Shown: positions 8,799 to 17,588, counted from the stretch's first letter. The stretch is DNA of 44,858 nucleotides from JBEHWX01 sp048498995 (GCA_048498995.1 JBEHWX010000043.1:1-44858); one strand, 5' to 3'. Program-made: numbers and translations. Notes: generated by a model not told the origin, from the letters alone.

Positions 8799-8909
8799 GA
8801 GGGGCGGGGAAGCCCGAGCTGGTGCTTGCTGGCGCCACATCTGGAGCGGATCCAAGGCGCGGAAACGAATTCAATCTCCCACGCGTGAAATTCCAGGTCG
8901 AGGATTACC

Positions 8910-10148
8910 ATGCCCACATCGACAATGCTCCGATGGTTACTTCCGTTCTCTTCGCTGGCCCTTGCGCTTCTCCTACAGGCGCCTTCAGATCTGTATGCGA
9001 ATTACGGCTGTCGTCCCATCGATAGTCTGTATTCCGAATCCGACGTCGTCGCGGTCGTGAAGATTCTTGGAGCGGAGACGATGAAACCGGGAGGAGTAAT
9101 GTGTAGAGCAGTCGTCGTCAGGGCTCTGAGAGGTTGTGATAGCGGACAAATAATCTTCTTTGGCCCATACATTGGCAAGGGAGTCGGTAGCACGTATCTC
9201 ACGTTTCTCAATCGTACTCATCTGCGCCTAAATGCGCTTATGTCATCCGCAGTGCGGAGAAATAATGTCGGGTGGCCAACTAGAGCCAGCGTATTGACGG
9301 AGAGCGCGTTTGAAGGGGATGCCACGTTCGAAGTTGATACCCGCCTAGTCGACAATCGAGATTTGTCCCCGGCCGAATGGGCATCGATTCCCTTTGCTGA
9401 GTTTATGCCCCCATCGTGGATTCCAGTGATGGCAACTGATACATGTCTGACCATAAACAATGCTTTCCTGTTCCATTGGGTGAAGCTTGAACCGCTCCTG
9501 GCCCATCTCGATTCCGCAAAAGGGAAGATCGGCCTCCGTGATGACAGCGATCCTCGGTTTTTAAGTAATTCACGCGATTGCGATGAGCGTCTTTGGTCGC
9601 CGGACATCCGGGCTCGTGTGATATATGACCTCGACTCGGTGCCGCCTAACATCCGTGCTTCGGCGGATTCAGTGCTGCGGAGTCGCGCCGGAACGAACTT
9701 GATGCCCCACATTCATCTCATGCGCGTGCTGGTACTCGACTCGATTCCGAGAAAGAGACGATCGCATATTGATACGACGAATCCTCCTCGCTATCGGTTC
9801 ATTTATGACTACCGCGACTCGAGCGCGGGATTGGGCCAATACTGCATTGCGGTCGAAACGGATTCGGGTGGAAGAATCAGTCAGAGAGTTTTACTTCCCA
9901 ACTCCTCCATCGATGCCAGGAAAGCTCGTCTGTTCCCGTTGCGGAAGGCGATTTCGACGGCTCGGCGCGCTGGAATGAAAAGGTGGTATTCGGTCAGCAT
10001 CGACTATTCGTACAAATATGATGCTTTGACCTGGACTTTTGGGTGGTATGATGAGATGTTTGGGCGTACCGTTACCAATCTCGTCCTAAATGCGCACACA
10101 GGACAACGGCTCGAGTTCTCCTCCGAGGAGGACTTTTCGCTTTGGTAA
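8910..10148 (+). CDS. Secreted protein of unknown function, A+T-richer than its neighbours
   Basis: A 412-residue protein with a signal peptide (MPTSTMLRWLLPF, then SLALALLLQAPSDLYA, plausible cleavage after LYA). The mature N-terminus (NYGCRPIDSLYSESDVVAVVKILGAE, then CRAVVVRALRGCDSGQIIFFG) has the rhythm of a small OB-like or NTR-type domain seen in secreted proteins that begin with Cys and end in a YLVF-like strand, but I cannot name it. The rest is polar and unfamiliar. Two sampled lines in this gene are 52% and 55% G+C, against 63% in a sampled line of the permease gene near 17041, and its codons include more A/T-ending ones. A ribosome-binding site GAGG lies about eight bases upstream. 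It may be a recent acquisition or a fast-evolving lineage-specific gene. Confidence 0.7.
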   Translation: MPTSTMLRWLLPFSSLALALLLQAPSDLYANYGCRPIDSLYSESDVVAVVKILGAETMKPGGVMCRAVVVRALRGCDSGQIIFFGPYIGKGVGSTYLTFLNRTHLRLNALMSSAVRRNNVGWPTRASVLTESAFEGDATFEVDTRLVDNRDLSPAEWASIPFAEFMPPSWIPVMATDTCLTINNAFLFHWVKLEPLLAHLDSAKGKIGLRDDSDPRFLSNSRDCDERLWSPDIRARVIYDLDSVPPNIRASADSVLRSRAGTNLMPHIHLMRVLVLDSIPRKRRSHIDTTNPPRYRFIYDYRDSSAGLGQYCIAVETDSGGRISQRVLLPNSSIDARKARLFPLRKAISTARRAGMKRWYSVSIDYSYKYDALTWTFGWYDEMFGRTVTNLVLNAHTGQRLEFSSEEDFSLW

Positions 10149-10245
10149 TTCCTACGACCTTCGGAGTCTGATATTGAGGCTGCGCTGACGGCGCTTGTTC
10201 GACACAACGCGTAGCGGATATTGGTCGCCAGCGGGCTTTTGATTC

Positions 10246-11325
10246 ATGCAAGGGGTTCCGAGACTAATGGTTCAAAGAATATCCGTCGCGCTCCTCGCCG
10301 TGCTCATGGCGGGCTGTGCCGGCATTAACGGAGCCACGCAGGCCATGAAGCCGGCTGTGGACGGGCTTCCGGCGCTGCGGATCTATCGCGCCGCGTTGAG
10401 GTACTACGCTTCGCGGCCGATCCTCCAGTACTCCGCCGGTCTGGATTCCGGTGTCGTCGACATCGTGGTTCTCGATACCGTCGTCGCCGGTGATCCTCGG
10501 TTCGGTGCCCGCGATTCCGGCGTCGCCTGGTCGTGCCCCGCCTGTATGGTTCCGGACCACCGCGATACGAGCCTCGTGGCGCTCTCGATCGGTCGTCATT
10601 CGTTGCTCCATGCGGTGCTGCTGCCGATCGATTCGGTCTCCGATCCGAGCAAGTATTTCGTCGGGATGCGGGTCTATCGGGCGGACGAAGAGTCCGAGTT
10701 TCTGGGAGACCTGGCCGAGGAGGATTCCAGGCCGGCGCGAATCGGCCTCGCACTCGACCGCTCCGGCGCCGTCGTCGCCACCTACGGCGATTGCTGCTGT
10801 ACATTCGACATCTCACTCGGTCCGGCCCGAATGGATATCTATCGCCGCGTCGTGGCGCATCTGGCGCACAAGCAGGAGATCCGACACGAATTCGAAGGGC
10901 TGCCGGATCCGATCCCGCTGCGTGTCCTGCCGGTCGTCTCGTATCCATCGGTCGATAGCAGTATCCTCGATGACGTCGAGGGATTGCGGGAGTGGCGAGA
11001 CACCGCTTCGCCACCTTCGTCGGTTCCCGAATTGGCCGATATCCCTTCCGTGAGGCCATGCGGGACCGTGCGGGATTCGATGCTGCAATCGCTCTCGACC
11101 TCGCCGGGAGGGGAGCGGAGGTTTCTCGTCGAGCTCTCGACCATCAGCCGCGCGACCCTTCCCGGCTACCTGGTCGTGGAAGCCAGGCTCTGTGAGGTGT
11201 CGGCGACAGAGCCTGACATTCCCGTCGCCTTCGAATTCGGCGGACCCTGGGTGTGGTACGAGCTGATGATCCTCGACGGAGATCTCCGTGTCGCGTTCTC
11301 GGCCGGAGGACGGATCGAGTACTGA
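10246..11325 (+). CDS. Putative lipoprotein of unknown function
   Basis: A 359-residue protein with a lipoprotein signal: a short charged leader, then ISVALLAVLMAGC, giving a lipobox LMAGC. The mature part contains several paired cysteines (SCPACM near residue 98 and a DCCCTF cluster near residue 187) that could form disulfides or bind metal. I recognise no domain. Start choice is open between ATG 10246 and ATG 10267; the latter gives a more typical seven-residue charged leader (MVQRIS), and AGGGG lies between the two. It follows the A+T-richer secreted protein gene by 97 bases and has the normal high-GC composition. Both products appear to be envelope proteins of unknown role. Confidence 0.7.
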   Translation: MQGVPRLMVQRISVALLAVLMAGCAGINGATQAMKPAVDGLPALRIYRAALRYYASRPILQYSAGLDSGVVDIVVLDTVVAGDPRFGARDSGVAWSCPACMVPDHRDTSLVALSIGRHSLLHAVLLPIDSVSDPSKYFVGMRVYRADEESEFLGDLAEEDSRPARIGLALDRSGAVVATYGDCCCTFDISLGPARMDIYRRVVAHLAHKQEIRHEFEGLPDPIPLRVLPVVSYPSVDSSILDDVEGLREWRDTASPPSSVPELADIPSVRPCGTVRDSMLQSLSTSPGGERRFLVELSTISRATLPGYLVVEARLCEVSATEPDIPVAFEFGGPWVWYELMILDGDLRVAFSAGGRIEY

Positions 11326-11361
11326 TTCCCCGCCTCGCATCGCCACCAGCACGAAACGCGT

Positions 11362-11369
11362 TATCTTCG
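11362..11369 (+). promoter_or_regulatory. Candidate -7 box (TATCTTCG) for the cytochrome gene
   Basis: TATCTTCG lies 46 bases upstream of the cytochrome c start at 11416. The identical box occurs upstream of oppB on the minus strand (32468-32475) with a matching TTTG element, so it may be a local form of the FCB TAnnTTTG box. No convincing -33 element is present here, which lowers confidence. Confidence 0.35.
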
Positions 11370-11415
11370 CCCGGTACGACCTCTTTCGCCCTCATCCAAA
11401 CGCTACGTACACGCG

Positions 11416-12576
11416 ATGAGCTTCAGAAACTTCACCCTCGGCTACGGGATCGCTTTCGCGGCGATCGTCGCCATTCCGTTCGCGCCCCCGAGCCTCCTGC
11501 GCCCCAACGCGCCGCTGCCGCCGGCACCGGCCGACAGCGCCTCGCGCACGAGCTTCTACGACCAGCCGGCCGAGAAGGCCTTCAAGAACATCGTCATCTT
11601 CAAGGGGAAGACCGCCGGTCAGGTGCTCGACGCCATGCGCTTCATGAACGCGGCACTCGGCGTCACCTGCGATTACTGTCATTCCCACGAAGACTTCTCG
11701 AAGGATGACAAGCCGGAGAAGGCGACCGCCCGCGGCATGTACTACATGACCGAGAAGATCAACAACCAGGAGTTCTCCGCGCCGGAGATCACCTGCTATA
11801 CCTGCCATGGCGGACGGCGCCATCCGCTCCGGACGCCGCTGCTGTCGGACGAAGGGAAGGGGAGCTGGCGCGATGGCGGCTCCGTGCATCCGATGCCGGC
11901 CGGCGCCTCGCTCGATCAGGTGCTCGGTGCCTATGTGCAGGCGCTCGGCGGCACCGCGGCCGTCGAGAAGGTGAAGGCCCGTCGTCTCGTCGGCACCCGC
12001 GCGCAGTCCGAGGGCCCTTCCTCGAAGCTGGAGATCGTGGAGACGGCGGCCGGTAATACCATGGTTACGACGGTGACGGATGGTGGCAAACAGGATCGCT
12101 CGCAGCAGGCGATCGATGGCGCCTCTGCCTGGCAGCGGATGAACGACGGACCCACGCGCGACGTGCGCGGCGAGGATCTGGCCCGCCTGCTGCGCATGGG
12201 GGAGATCATCCCCGCTTCCCGCATCAAGTCTCAGATCCCCGATCTTTCGATGTGGGGACGCGATACGGTGAATGGGCGCATCTTCTTCGTGGTGGGCGGC
12301 ACCGGCACCGACGGCACCCGGGAGCGCTTCTACTTCGATGCCTCCACCGGCCTGCTCGCGCGTCGCTACATCGAGTATCGCACCATCCTCGGCCCGGTTC
12401 CTTTCTCGGCCGAGTACGATGATTACCGTCCCGAGGGGGGCGTGATGACGGCGCACACGATCCGCTGGCAGACGCCGCAGCGGAATTGGACCGACACGTT
12501 CACGACGGTCGAGTCGCCGGCCTCGGTGCCGGCCACGACGTTCGGACGTCCGGCCGATCCGCCGGCCAAGAAGTGA
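11416..12576 (+). CDS. Di-haem c-type cytochrome related to photosynthetic reaction-centre cytochrome c, with C-terminal LolA-like region
   Basis: A 386-residue exported protein. The N-terminal hydrophobic segment (LGYGIAFAAIVAIPFAPPSLL) serves as signal or anchor. Two haem-binding motifs are present, CDYCH at 85-89 and CYTCH at 127-131, with the FKNIVIFKGKTAGQVLDAMRFMNAALGVTC run typical of the reaction-centre cytochrome c subunit family (CytoC_RC) that is widespread in non-photosynthetic bacteria. After residue about 170 a second region follows (QALGGTAAVEKVKARRLVGT, then FYFDASTGLLARRYIEYR and SAEYDDYRPEGGVM), which resembles the beta-sheet of LolA/LolB-like lipoprotein-sorting domains. 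Electron transfer at the outer face of the inner membrane or in the periplasm is likely; the partner is unknown. The Rieske protein elsewhere in the window is not adjacent enough to infer a complex. Confidence 0.85.
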   Translation: MSFRNFTLGYGIAFAAIVAIPFAPPSLLRPNAPLPPAPADSASRTSFYDQPAEKAFKNIVIFKGKTAGQVLDAMRFMNAALGVTCDYCHSHEDFSKDDKPEKATARGMYYMTEKINNQEFSAPEITCYTCHGGRRHPLRTPLLSDEGKGSWRDGGSVHPMPAGASLDQVLGAYVQALGGTAAVEKVKARRLVGTRAQSEGPSSKLEIVETAAGNTMVTTVTDGGKQDRSQQAIDGASAWQRMNDGPTRDVRGEDLARLLRMGEIIPASRIKSQIPDLSMWGRDTVNGRIFFVVGGTGTDGTRERFYFDASTGLLARRYIEYRTILGPVPFSAEYDDYRPEGGVMTAHTIRWQTPQRNWTDTFTTVESPASVPATTFGRPADPPAKK

Positions 12577-12640
12577 TGCGAGCTCGAACGGGAGATCGAC
12601 GTTGCCGGCATCGTTCGGCCGCGCATGGCATGGAGATATC

Positions 12641-13336
12641 ATGATGGAGAACACACCGTCGGAGACGGTCGAGGGGAACTTCACGCAGGAGATCTCCCGG
12701 CACTACCTTCTGCATGTGCCGCCGGGCGATGGGCCGCTTCCGCTGCTCATCGCCATGCACGGCTACGCGGGGGAGATGCGGGGAGCGATGCGCATGGCGC
12801 GCGCCATCGAAGATCGACGGTGGGCCGTCGCCAGCCTTCAGGGACCGTATCCGCATCTCGTGCAGCCGAAGGATCGCTCCGGACCGCTCGGCTACGGCTT
12901 CGGCTGGGTCACCAACTTCGATCCGGCCGAGGGAATCGCGCTCCATGTCGACGCGATCACGCGGCTGGTCGACCGGCTTGCCGCGGAGGGGACGGTCGAT
13001 CCCGCGCGGGTCTTTCTGCTCGGCTTCTCGCAATCGGTCGCGATCAGCCTTCGCGTCGCGTTCATGTGCCCCGGCGGTGTTCGCGGCGTGATCGGCCTCT
13101 GCGGCGGTATCCCGGGGGACTGGGCGCGGTCTGAAGCGTATCATGCCGCCGACGTGGACGTGCTCCTCGTCGGCGGCACGCGCGACCCCGGCTATCCTCC
13201 CGACATGATGGAGCGGAACGCCGAGGCACTGCGCGGCCGCGCCCGTTCGGTGGAGCTTCTGCTGCAGGATATCGGGCACGAATATCCCCGCGCCGCCAAT
13301 CCCGCCATTGCCGCCTGGATCGCGGCTCGCATCTGA
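12641..13336 (+). CDS. Alpha/beta hydrolase, carboxylesterase/phospholipase type
   Basis: A 231-residue protein of the small dienelactone hydrolase/phospholipase-carboxylesterase group. LLIAMHGYAGE (residues 36-45) supplies the oxyanion-hole strand. The nucleophile elbow is LLGFSQS with S130, and the acid and base are predicted as D182 (GGTRDPGYP) and H213 (DIGHEYP). The elbow is GFSQS rather than the usual GFSQG, a conservative but uncommon change. There is no signal peptide, so it is cytoplasmic. The start at 12641 is chosen because GGAG lies six bases upstream; an earlier in-frame ATG at 12602 gives only an unconserved leader. The following lipoprotein gene starts 22 bases after its stop, suggesting cotranscription. 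The ester substrate is unknown. Confidence 0.85.
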   Translation: MMENTPSETVEGNFTQEISRHYLLHVPPGDGPLPLLIAMHGYAGEMRGAMRMARAIEDRRWAVASLQGPYPHLVQPKDRSGPLGYGFGWVTNFDPAEGIALHVDAITRLVDRLAAEGTVDPARVFLLGFSQSVAISLRVAFMCPGGVRGVIGLCGGIPGDWARSEAYHAADVDVLLVGGTRDPGYPPDMMERNAEALRGRARSVELLLQDIGHEYPRAANPAIAAWIAARI

Positions 13337-13357
13337 TCAACGAATCCCCTCAGCATC

Positions 13358-13990
13358 ATGCATCTGGTTTCCCGCGCATCTTCCCGTCTCCTTCTCGCTT
13401 CGCTCATGCTCTCCGCCGGCTGTGCCGGCGCCGTTGGCCAAAGTGCCTCGGAGCGACGTCTCGCGCCGATCGACGGCGACATCCGGACCTCCGGCGGGCG
13501 TCAGATAGTGATGGTGAACGCCGGGGGAGTCGGGTACGAGATCTCCTTCGACCGCTACACGGACGATCTTCTCACGTTCACCCTGCGCGTGACCAACGGC
13601 GGCGGAGCGCCACTGGAGGTCTCGCCCGGCGAGTTCTTCTATCTGGCCTCGCGCGACACCGCGGGCCCGACCACCAAGTTCAACGGCGCCACGAAATCGT
13701 TCGCGATGAACCCGGCCCAGGAGCGGGCCTCGATCGACACCATGCTGGCCATGGAGCAGGCGGCCGCCGCGAGCGCGGGGGACGCCGATGAGCGCTCGGC
13801 GCACGAGGAGTCGCTCGGCAACCTGCGTCGTCTCAGAAGCCGGTGGGAGGGCGTGGTCGGCGACACGACCCTCGGTCCTGGCGCGGTGCTGAAGACGAGC
13901 CTCGTCTTTTTCCCGCGTCCCGAGTTCCGGACCGTGAAGGTTTTCCTCCCGAAGGTGGAAACGCCGGTGACCTTCAAGCTGATGGAGTGA
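13358..13990 (+). CDS. Putative lipoprotein of unknown function
   Basis: A 210-residue protein with a clear lipoprotein signal (SSRLLLASLMLSAGC, lipobox LSAGC). The mature part has beta-rich segments (YEISFDRYTDDLLTFTLRVTNGG, then KTSLVFFPRPEFRTVKVFLP) that look like an immunoglobulin-like extracytoplasmic domain of the kind that reports on ionic or ligand binding, interrupted by an Ala/Glu-rich helical stretch near residues 120-150. No family is recognised with confidence. It lies just 22 bases after the hydrolase gene. A 274-base spacer follows, ending at the amidase start. Confidence 0.7.
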   Translation: MHLVSRASSRLLLASLMLSAGCAGAVGQSASERRLAPIDGDIRTSGGRQIVMVNAGGVGYEISFDRYTDDLLTFTLRVTNGGGAPLEVSPGEFFYLASRDTAGPTTKFNGATKSFAMNPAQERASIDTMLAMEQAAAASAGDADERSAHEESLGNLRRLRSRWEGVVGDTTLGPGAVLKTSLVFFPRPEFRTVKVFLPKVETPVTFKLME

Positions 13991-14191
13991 TCATCCGGGC
14001 GGCGCGATGATGCCCTCGTCGTGTGGATAGGAGAGCGCCCTCACATCGATGTTTGGAGGCGGAGCCGAGGAAGCCATCCCGGTCCCCGAGTCGGCGCGGG
14101 AGCCATTGCCTCGCACCGGATTCGTGTCGGACGGGCAATCGATGTCGATCGGCTTCGAAGCGTCGGCTCGCGCGCGAAGCGGCCGGGCGGC

Positions 14192-14223
14192 TTGTGCGGC
14201 ACACGCATTCATCGCTATTATCC
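14192..14223 (+). promoter_or_regulatory. Possible promoter for the amidase-ABC operon
   Basis: Within the 274-base spacer 13991-14264, TTGT at 14192-14195 is followed after 20 bases by TATTATCC at 14216-14223, 41 bases before the ATG at 14265. The spacing fits the FCB promoter pattern, but the -7 box matches only in part. I see nothing else in this spacer beyond an open frame of about 70 unconserved codons leading into the amidase gene. Confidence 0.3.
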
Positions 14224-14264
14224 CCACCTTCGTTTCGTTCCGTCCGATCAACGACATCGACGCC

Positions 14265-15185
14265 ATGCGCAAGGTTCGACTCGGCACCGTCTCCTTTCTG
14301 ATCGAGGATACGCCGCACACGTTCCAGATGAACATCGAGCGTGCCTGCGGCTACATCGAGCATGCCGCCGGGCTCGGCTGCGACGTGGTCTGCCTCCCGG
14401 AAATGCTCCGCACCTACAACGTTCCGGGACGCGAGCTCGAGCCGGAGCCCTTTCCGGGCCCGACCTCAACGATGCTCTCCGAGGCGGCGCGCGAGGGACG
14501 GATCAACGTGATCGCCACCTGGTATGTCGAGATCGACGGACGCGTCTACAATCAGGCGACGATCTTCGACCGTGACGGCGCGGTGGCCGGCTGGTATCGG
14601 AAAGTACAGCCCACCGCCGCCGAGGCGAAGGTGATCCGCTCCGGCAGCGCCTTCCCGGTCTTCCGGCTCGACTTCGGCACGGTCGCGGTGATGATCTGCA
14701 TGGATATTCATTTCCCGGAGATCGCCCGGATCTACGCGCACAAGGGGGCCGACGTGATCTTCTGGCCGACGACGATGTACGGCCCGACGCGGGAGGGACT
14801 TCAGGCGCAGATCACCGCGCGCGCGATCGACAACAGCGTGGTGATCGTCGAGTCGAACATGGCCGGGCATCCGCCGGCCGCGTCGTATGCCGGACGCCAT
14901 CTGCCGGCCACCGCGCGCATCGTCGACCACAACGGCGACATCCTGGCGCAGACCGGGCGGCGCCACGGCATCGCCACCGCGGAGATCGATCTCGATGAGG
15001 TGCGCCTCACCTCGGGGTGCGTGCTGATCCGCGAGCCGGACCAGTTCCGGGAAGATCTCGCCTCGATCACCCGGCTCGATCTGTTCGCGCGGGAATATGC
15101 CGCCATCGCCGCGAGCCAGCGACGCCACGATCCCTATTTCAGCAACCTGGACGATCCGGAACCGACCACCGAGGTACGCCCATGA
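14265..15185 (+). CDS. Carbon-nitrogen hydrolase (nitrilase superfamily amidase)
   Basis: A 306-residue cytoplasmic enzyme with the Glu-Lys-Cys catalytic triad of the nitrilase superfamily in proper order: E46 (CLPEM), K113 (WYRKVQP) and C145 (MICMDIHFPE). Members hydrolyse amides, N-carbamoyl compounds or nitriles; this short form with an ICMDI elbow is most like amidases or ureidopropionase-type enzymes. The start at 14265 places the first strand (RKVRLGTVSF) at the N-terminus; the open frame continues back to 14049 but that part is unconserved in appearance. Its stop overlaps the start of the sugar-binding protein gene by four bases (ATGA at 15182-15185), so it is translationally coupled to the transporter and probably acts on the imported compound or a product of it. 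Confidence 0.9.
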   Translation: MRKVRLGTVSFLIEDTPHTFQMNIERACGYIEHAAGLGCDVVCLPEMLRTYNVPGRELEPEPFPGPTSTMLSEAAREGRINVIATWYVEIDGRVYNQATIFDRDGAVAGWYRKVQPTAAEAKVIRSGSAFPVFRLDFGTVAVMICMDIHFPEIARIYAHKGADVIFWPTTMYGPTREGLQAQITARAIDNSVVIVESNMAGHPPAASYAGRHLPATARIVDHNGDILAQTGRRHGIATAEIDLDEVRLTSGCVLIREPDQFREDLASITRLDLFAREYAAIAASQRRHDPYFSNLDDPEPTTEVRP

Positions 15186-16522
15186 CCAGACACTCCCGTA
15201 CGTTCTCCCCGCGCGCGCCGCGGCGACCCGCCAACCCGCTTCCCCGCGTGCTCCGCGCGCTTCTGCCGCTGGTGATGCTCGTGGTGATGGCCTCCGGATG
15301 CGGCGGCGACGCCGATCATCCATCCGACGGCAAGACCGTGATCCGCGTGGCGCACTGGTGGGGGGATTCGCAGAAGGAGTGGCAGGCGGCGATCGCGGAG
15401 TTCGAGCGGACCCACCCGAACATCCGGGTGGAGCAGCAGGTGCTCAGCTTCAACGTGCATGTGCAGAAGGTGCTCACCTCCGCCGCGGCCGATGCCGAGG
15501 TGGGGGATCTGATTCTGCTGGAGGACTGGTTCGCGCAGGAGCTTCTCGACCGCGATTACCTGGTGGACCTGAAGCCGTTCATCGATCGCGATCTGAAGCC
15601 GGAGGAGTACTTCCCGATCTCACTCGAAACCTACAGGAACGGCCAGGCCATCCGCGCCTTTCCGGTCGCGCTCGGCAGCTATCCGCTCTACTACAACAAG
15701 GATCTGTTCGATGCCGCCGGCGTCTCCTATCCCGATTCCAACTGGACGTACGATACGCTCCTTGCCGCCGCGCGGAAGCTGACGAAAGATACCGACGGCG
15801 ACGGCAAGCCGGATCATTGGGGATTTCTGCTGGACAACAGCGGCGGCTTCGACGGGCTCATCTATTCGATGGGGGGCGCGGTCCTCACGCCCGACCTGAA
15901 GCACAGCGCGTTCGCGCAGCCGGCCACGGTCAACGCGCTCAACTTCTGGGTGGACCTGGTACGGAAGTATCACGTGGCGCCGCAGAACGCCTCGATCCTC
16001 GGCGGCTCCTCCAGCGGCGGCTCGCTCCGTCCGTTCGAGACCGGGCGCTTCGCGATGGGGATGCTCGGCTCCTTCCTCGGATTCTATCGCGACGCGAAGT
16101 TCCGCTGGGATATCGCGCTGCCGCCGAAGGGCGCGGCCGGAAGAAAGTATCTCCGCTTCGGCGCCGCCTTCGGCATCCCGAAAAGCTCGAAGCATGCCGA
16201 GGCCGCCTGGGAGTTCCTCCGCTGGATGGTCAAGGAGATGCCGCCGGAGCGGGCGGGCGTTCTCTTCGCCGGGCTCGTGCCGAACAGCCGTCGCCTGGCC
16301 GGATCGGCCGCCTACCTGGACGCCGCGCCGAAGGTGAACCGCCGCGTGGTGATCGACATGATCGAGAACCACAGCTTCAGCTACTGGCGCACCAAGTGGC
16401 TCCAGTTCCGCGATCAGGGCTTCCAGCCGGAGGTGGACCTGATGGTAGCCGGCGAGAAGAGCGTGCCGCAGGGGGCCGCCGACGCCAGCAAGCGGATCGA
16501 CGAAGTGTTGAACGGAGAGTGA
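15182..16522 (+). CDS. Sugar ABC transporter substrate-binding lipoprotein
   Basis: A 446-residue binding protein of the family 1 carbohydrate type. It has an Arg-rich leader and a lipoprotein signal ending VVMASGC, then the typical start of the mature lobe (TVIRVAHWWGDSQKEWQAAIAEFERTHP). LPVALGSYPLYYNKDLFDAAGV-like text (here AFPVALGSYPLYYNKDLF) is the hinge-proximal signature of the family, and a KDTDGDGKPDHWG loop resembles a calcium site. It would capture a sugar or oligosaccharide in the periplasm and deliver it to the two permeases encoded next. The ATG overlaps the amidase stop, indicating tight coupling. An 85-base spacer separates it from the first permease gene, room for a stoichiometry-setting structure, although I see no clean hairpin there. 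Confidence 0.92.
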   Translation: MTRHSRTFSPRAPRRPANPLPRVLRALLPLVMLVVMASGCGGDADHPSDGKTVIRVAHWWGDSQKEWQAAIAEFERTHPNIRVEQQVLSFNVHVQKVLTSAAADAEVGDLILLEDWFAQELLDRDYLVDLKPFIDRDLKPEEYFPISLETYRNGQAIRAFPVALGSYPLYYNKDLFDAAGVSYPDSNWTYDTLLAAARKLTKDTDGDGKPDHWGFLLDNSGGFDGLIYSMGGAVLTPDLKHSAFAQPATVNALNFWVDLVRKYHVAPQNASILGGSSSGGSLRPFETGRFAMGMLGSFLGFYRDAKFRWDIALPPKGAAGRKYLRFGAAFGIPKSSKHAEAAWEFLRWMVKEMPPERAGVLFAGLVPNSRRLAGSAAYLDAAPKVNRRVVIDMIENHSFSYWRTKWLQFRDQGFQPEVDLMVAGEKSVPQGAADASKRIDEVLNGE

Positions 16523-16607
16523 GCTCCCGGTCCGCGCGCTCGATCGTGGCCCGTGCCCGACCGTTCGCGCATAGCCGCGCGAGCGTTCCGAACCATATCG
16601 TGAACCG

Positions 16608-17588
16608 ATGAGCCCAACGCAGCCATCAGGGTCTCCCGCCGGGGAGCTCGTCCCTCCGCCGATCGCCTCCGAGCCGGCCGGGAGGGGCGTGGCGCGTCGT
16701 GCGCGATCCGGGGGGAGGTCGATCGGCGAGCGACTGGCGCCGTATCTCTTTCTGCTGCCGGCGCTGATCGGCGTGGTGATCGTTACCGGCGGCGCGATCC
16801 TGGCGTCGTTCGCGATCAGCTTCACCGACTGGGATCTGATCGGCGCGCCGCATTGGACCGGGCTCGGCAATTACCGGTCGATGATCTCCTCGCATCTCTT
16901 CTGGGTCACGCTCCGGAACACCTTCTACTACGTGCTTCTGTACGTGCCGCTCTGCGTGGCCGGCTCGCTGATGCTGGCGCTGCTGGCCAACGCGAAGCTC
17001 CGGGGCATCCTCTTCTTCCGGGGTCTGTATTTCTTTCCGGCGGTCACCTCGATGATCGCGGTGGCGATCGTCTGGGCCTGGCTCTACAATCCGGAGTTCG
17101 GGCTGATCAATTATCTGCTGAAGCAGATCTTCGGGATCGACGGGCCGCGATGGCTGCTGAGCACCCGCTGGGCGATGCCGGCGATCGTGCTGATGTCGGC
17201 GTGGAAGGGGCTCGGCTACAACATGCTGATCTTCCTCGCCGGCCTTCAGGCGATTCCCCCCACGCTCCACGAGGCGGCCACGATCGACGGAGCCGGCGCC
17301 TGGACCCGCTTCTGGCGGATCACCCTCCCGATGCTCTCGCCGACCACCTTCTTCGTGGTGGTGGTGACCGCGATCGGCGGATTCCAGCTCTTCGAGCAGA
17401 CCTACGTGCTGACCCAGGGAGGGCCGGCCAACAGCACCCTCACGCTCAGCTACTTCATCTACCAGAACGCCTTCCAGTTCTTCCGGATGGGCTACGCGAC
17501 GGCGCTCGCCTACGTGCTCTTCGCGGCCACGTTCATCATCACCTTCATCCAGTTCCGACTGCAGCGGAGGTGGGTGCATTATGGCTGA
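16608..17588 (+). CDS. Sugar ABC transporter permease, MalF/UgpA type
   Basis: A 326-residue inner-membrane permease with six predicted helices, starting with APYLFLLPALIGVVIVTGGAIL after a charged leader of about 43 residues. The cytoplasmic EAA loop that docks to the ATPase is clear: HEAATIDGAGAWTRFWRI followed by LPML, near residues 221-243. The closing part (TQGGPANSTLTLSYFIYQNAF) is a hallmark of MalF-type sugar permeases. It overlaps the second permease gene by eight bases (17581-17588). No ATP-binding subunit gene is present in the cluster, so the pair probably uses a shared MalK/MsmX-type ATPase encoded elsewhere. Confidence 0.93.
   Translation: MSPTQPSGSPAGELVPPPIASEPAGRGVARRARSGGRSIGERLAPYLFLLPALIGVVIVTGGAILASFAISFTDWDLIGAPHWTGLGNYRSMISSHLFWVTLRNTFYYVLLYVPLCVAGSLMLALLANAKLRGILFFRGLYFFPAVTSMIAVAIVWAWLYNPEFGLINYLLKQIFGIDGPRWLLSTRWAMPAIVLMSAWKGLGYNMLIFLAGLQAIPPTLHEAATIDGAGAWTRFWRITLPMLSPTTFFVVVVTAIGGFQLFEQTYVLTQGGPANSTLTLSYFIYQNAFQFFRMGYATALAYVLFAATFIITFIQFRLQRRWVHYG

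Noticed and set aside
8910..13990. A mobile genomic island
   Set aside because: Apart from one A+T-richer gene there is no transposase, integrase, tRNA edge or flanking direct repeat to support it.
14049..14264. Longer N-terminus for the amidase
   Set aside because: The 72 extra residues have no family similarity that I see, and the first conserved strand begins right after the ATG at 14265.
16523..16607. Stoichiometry hairpin between binding-protein and permease genes
   Set aside because: CGCTCG and CGAGCG can pair across a long loop, but no compact stem is present, so I do not list it.
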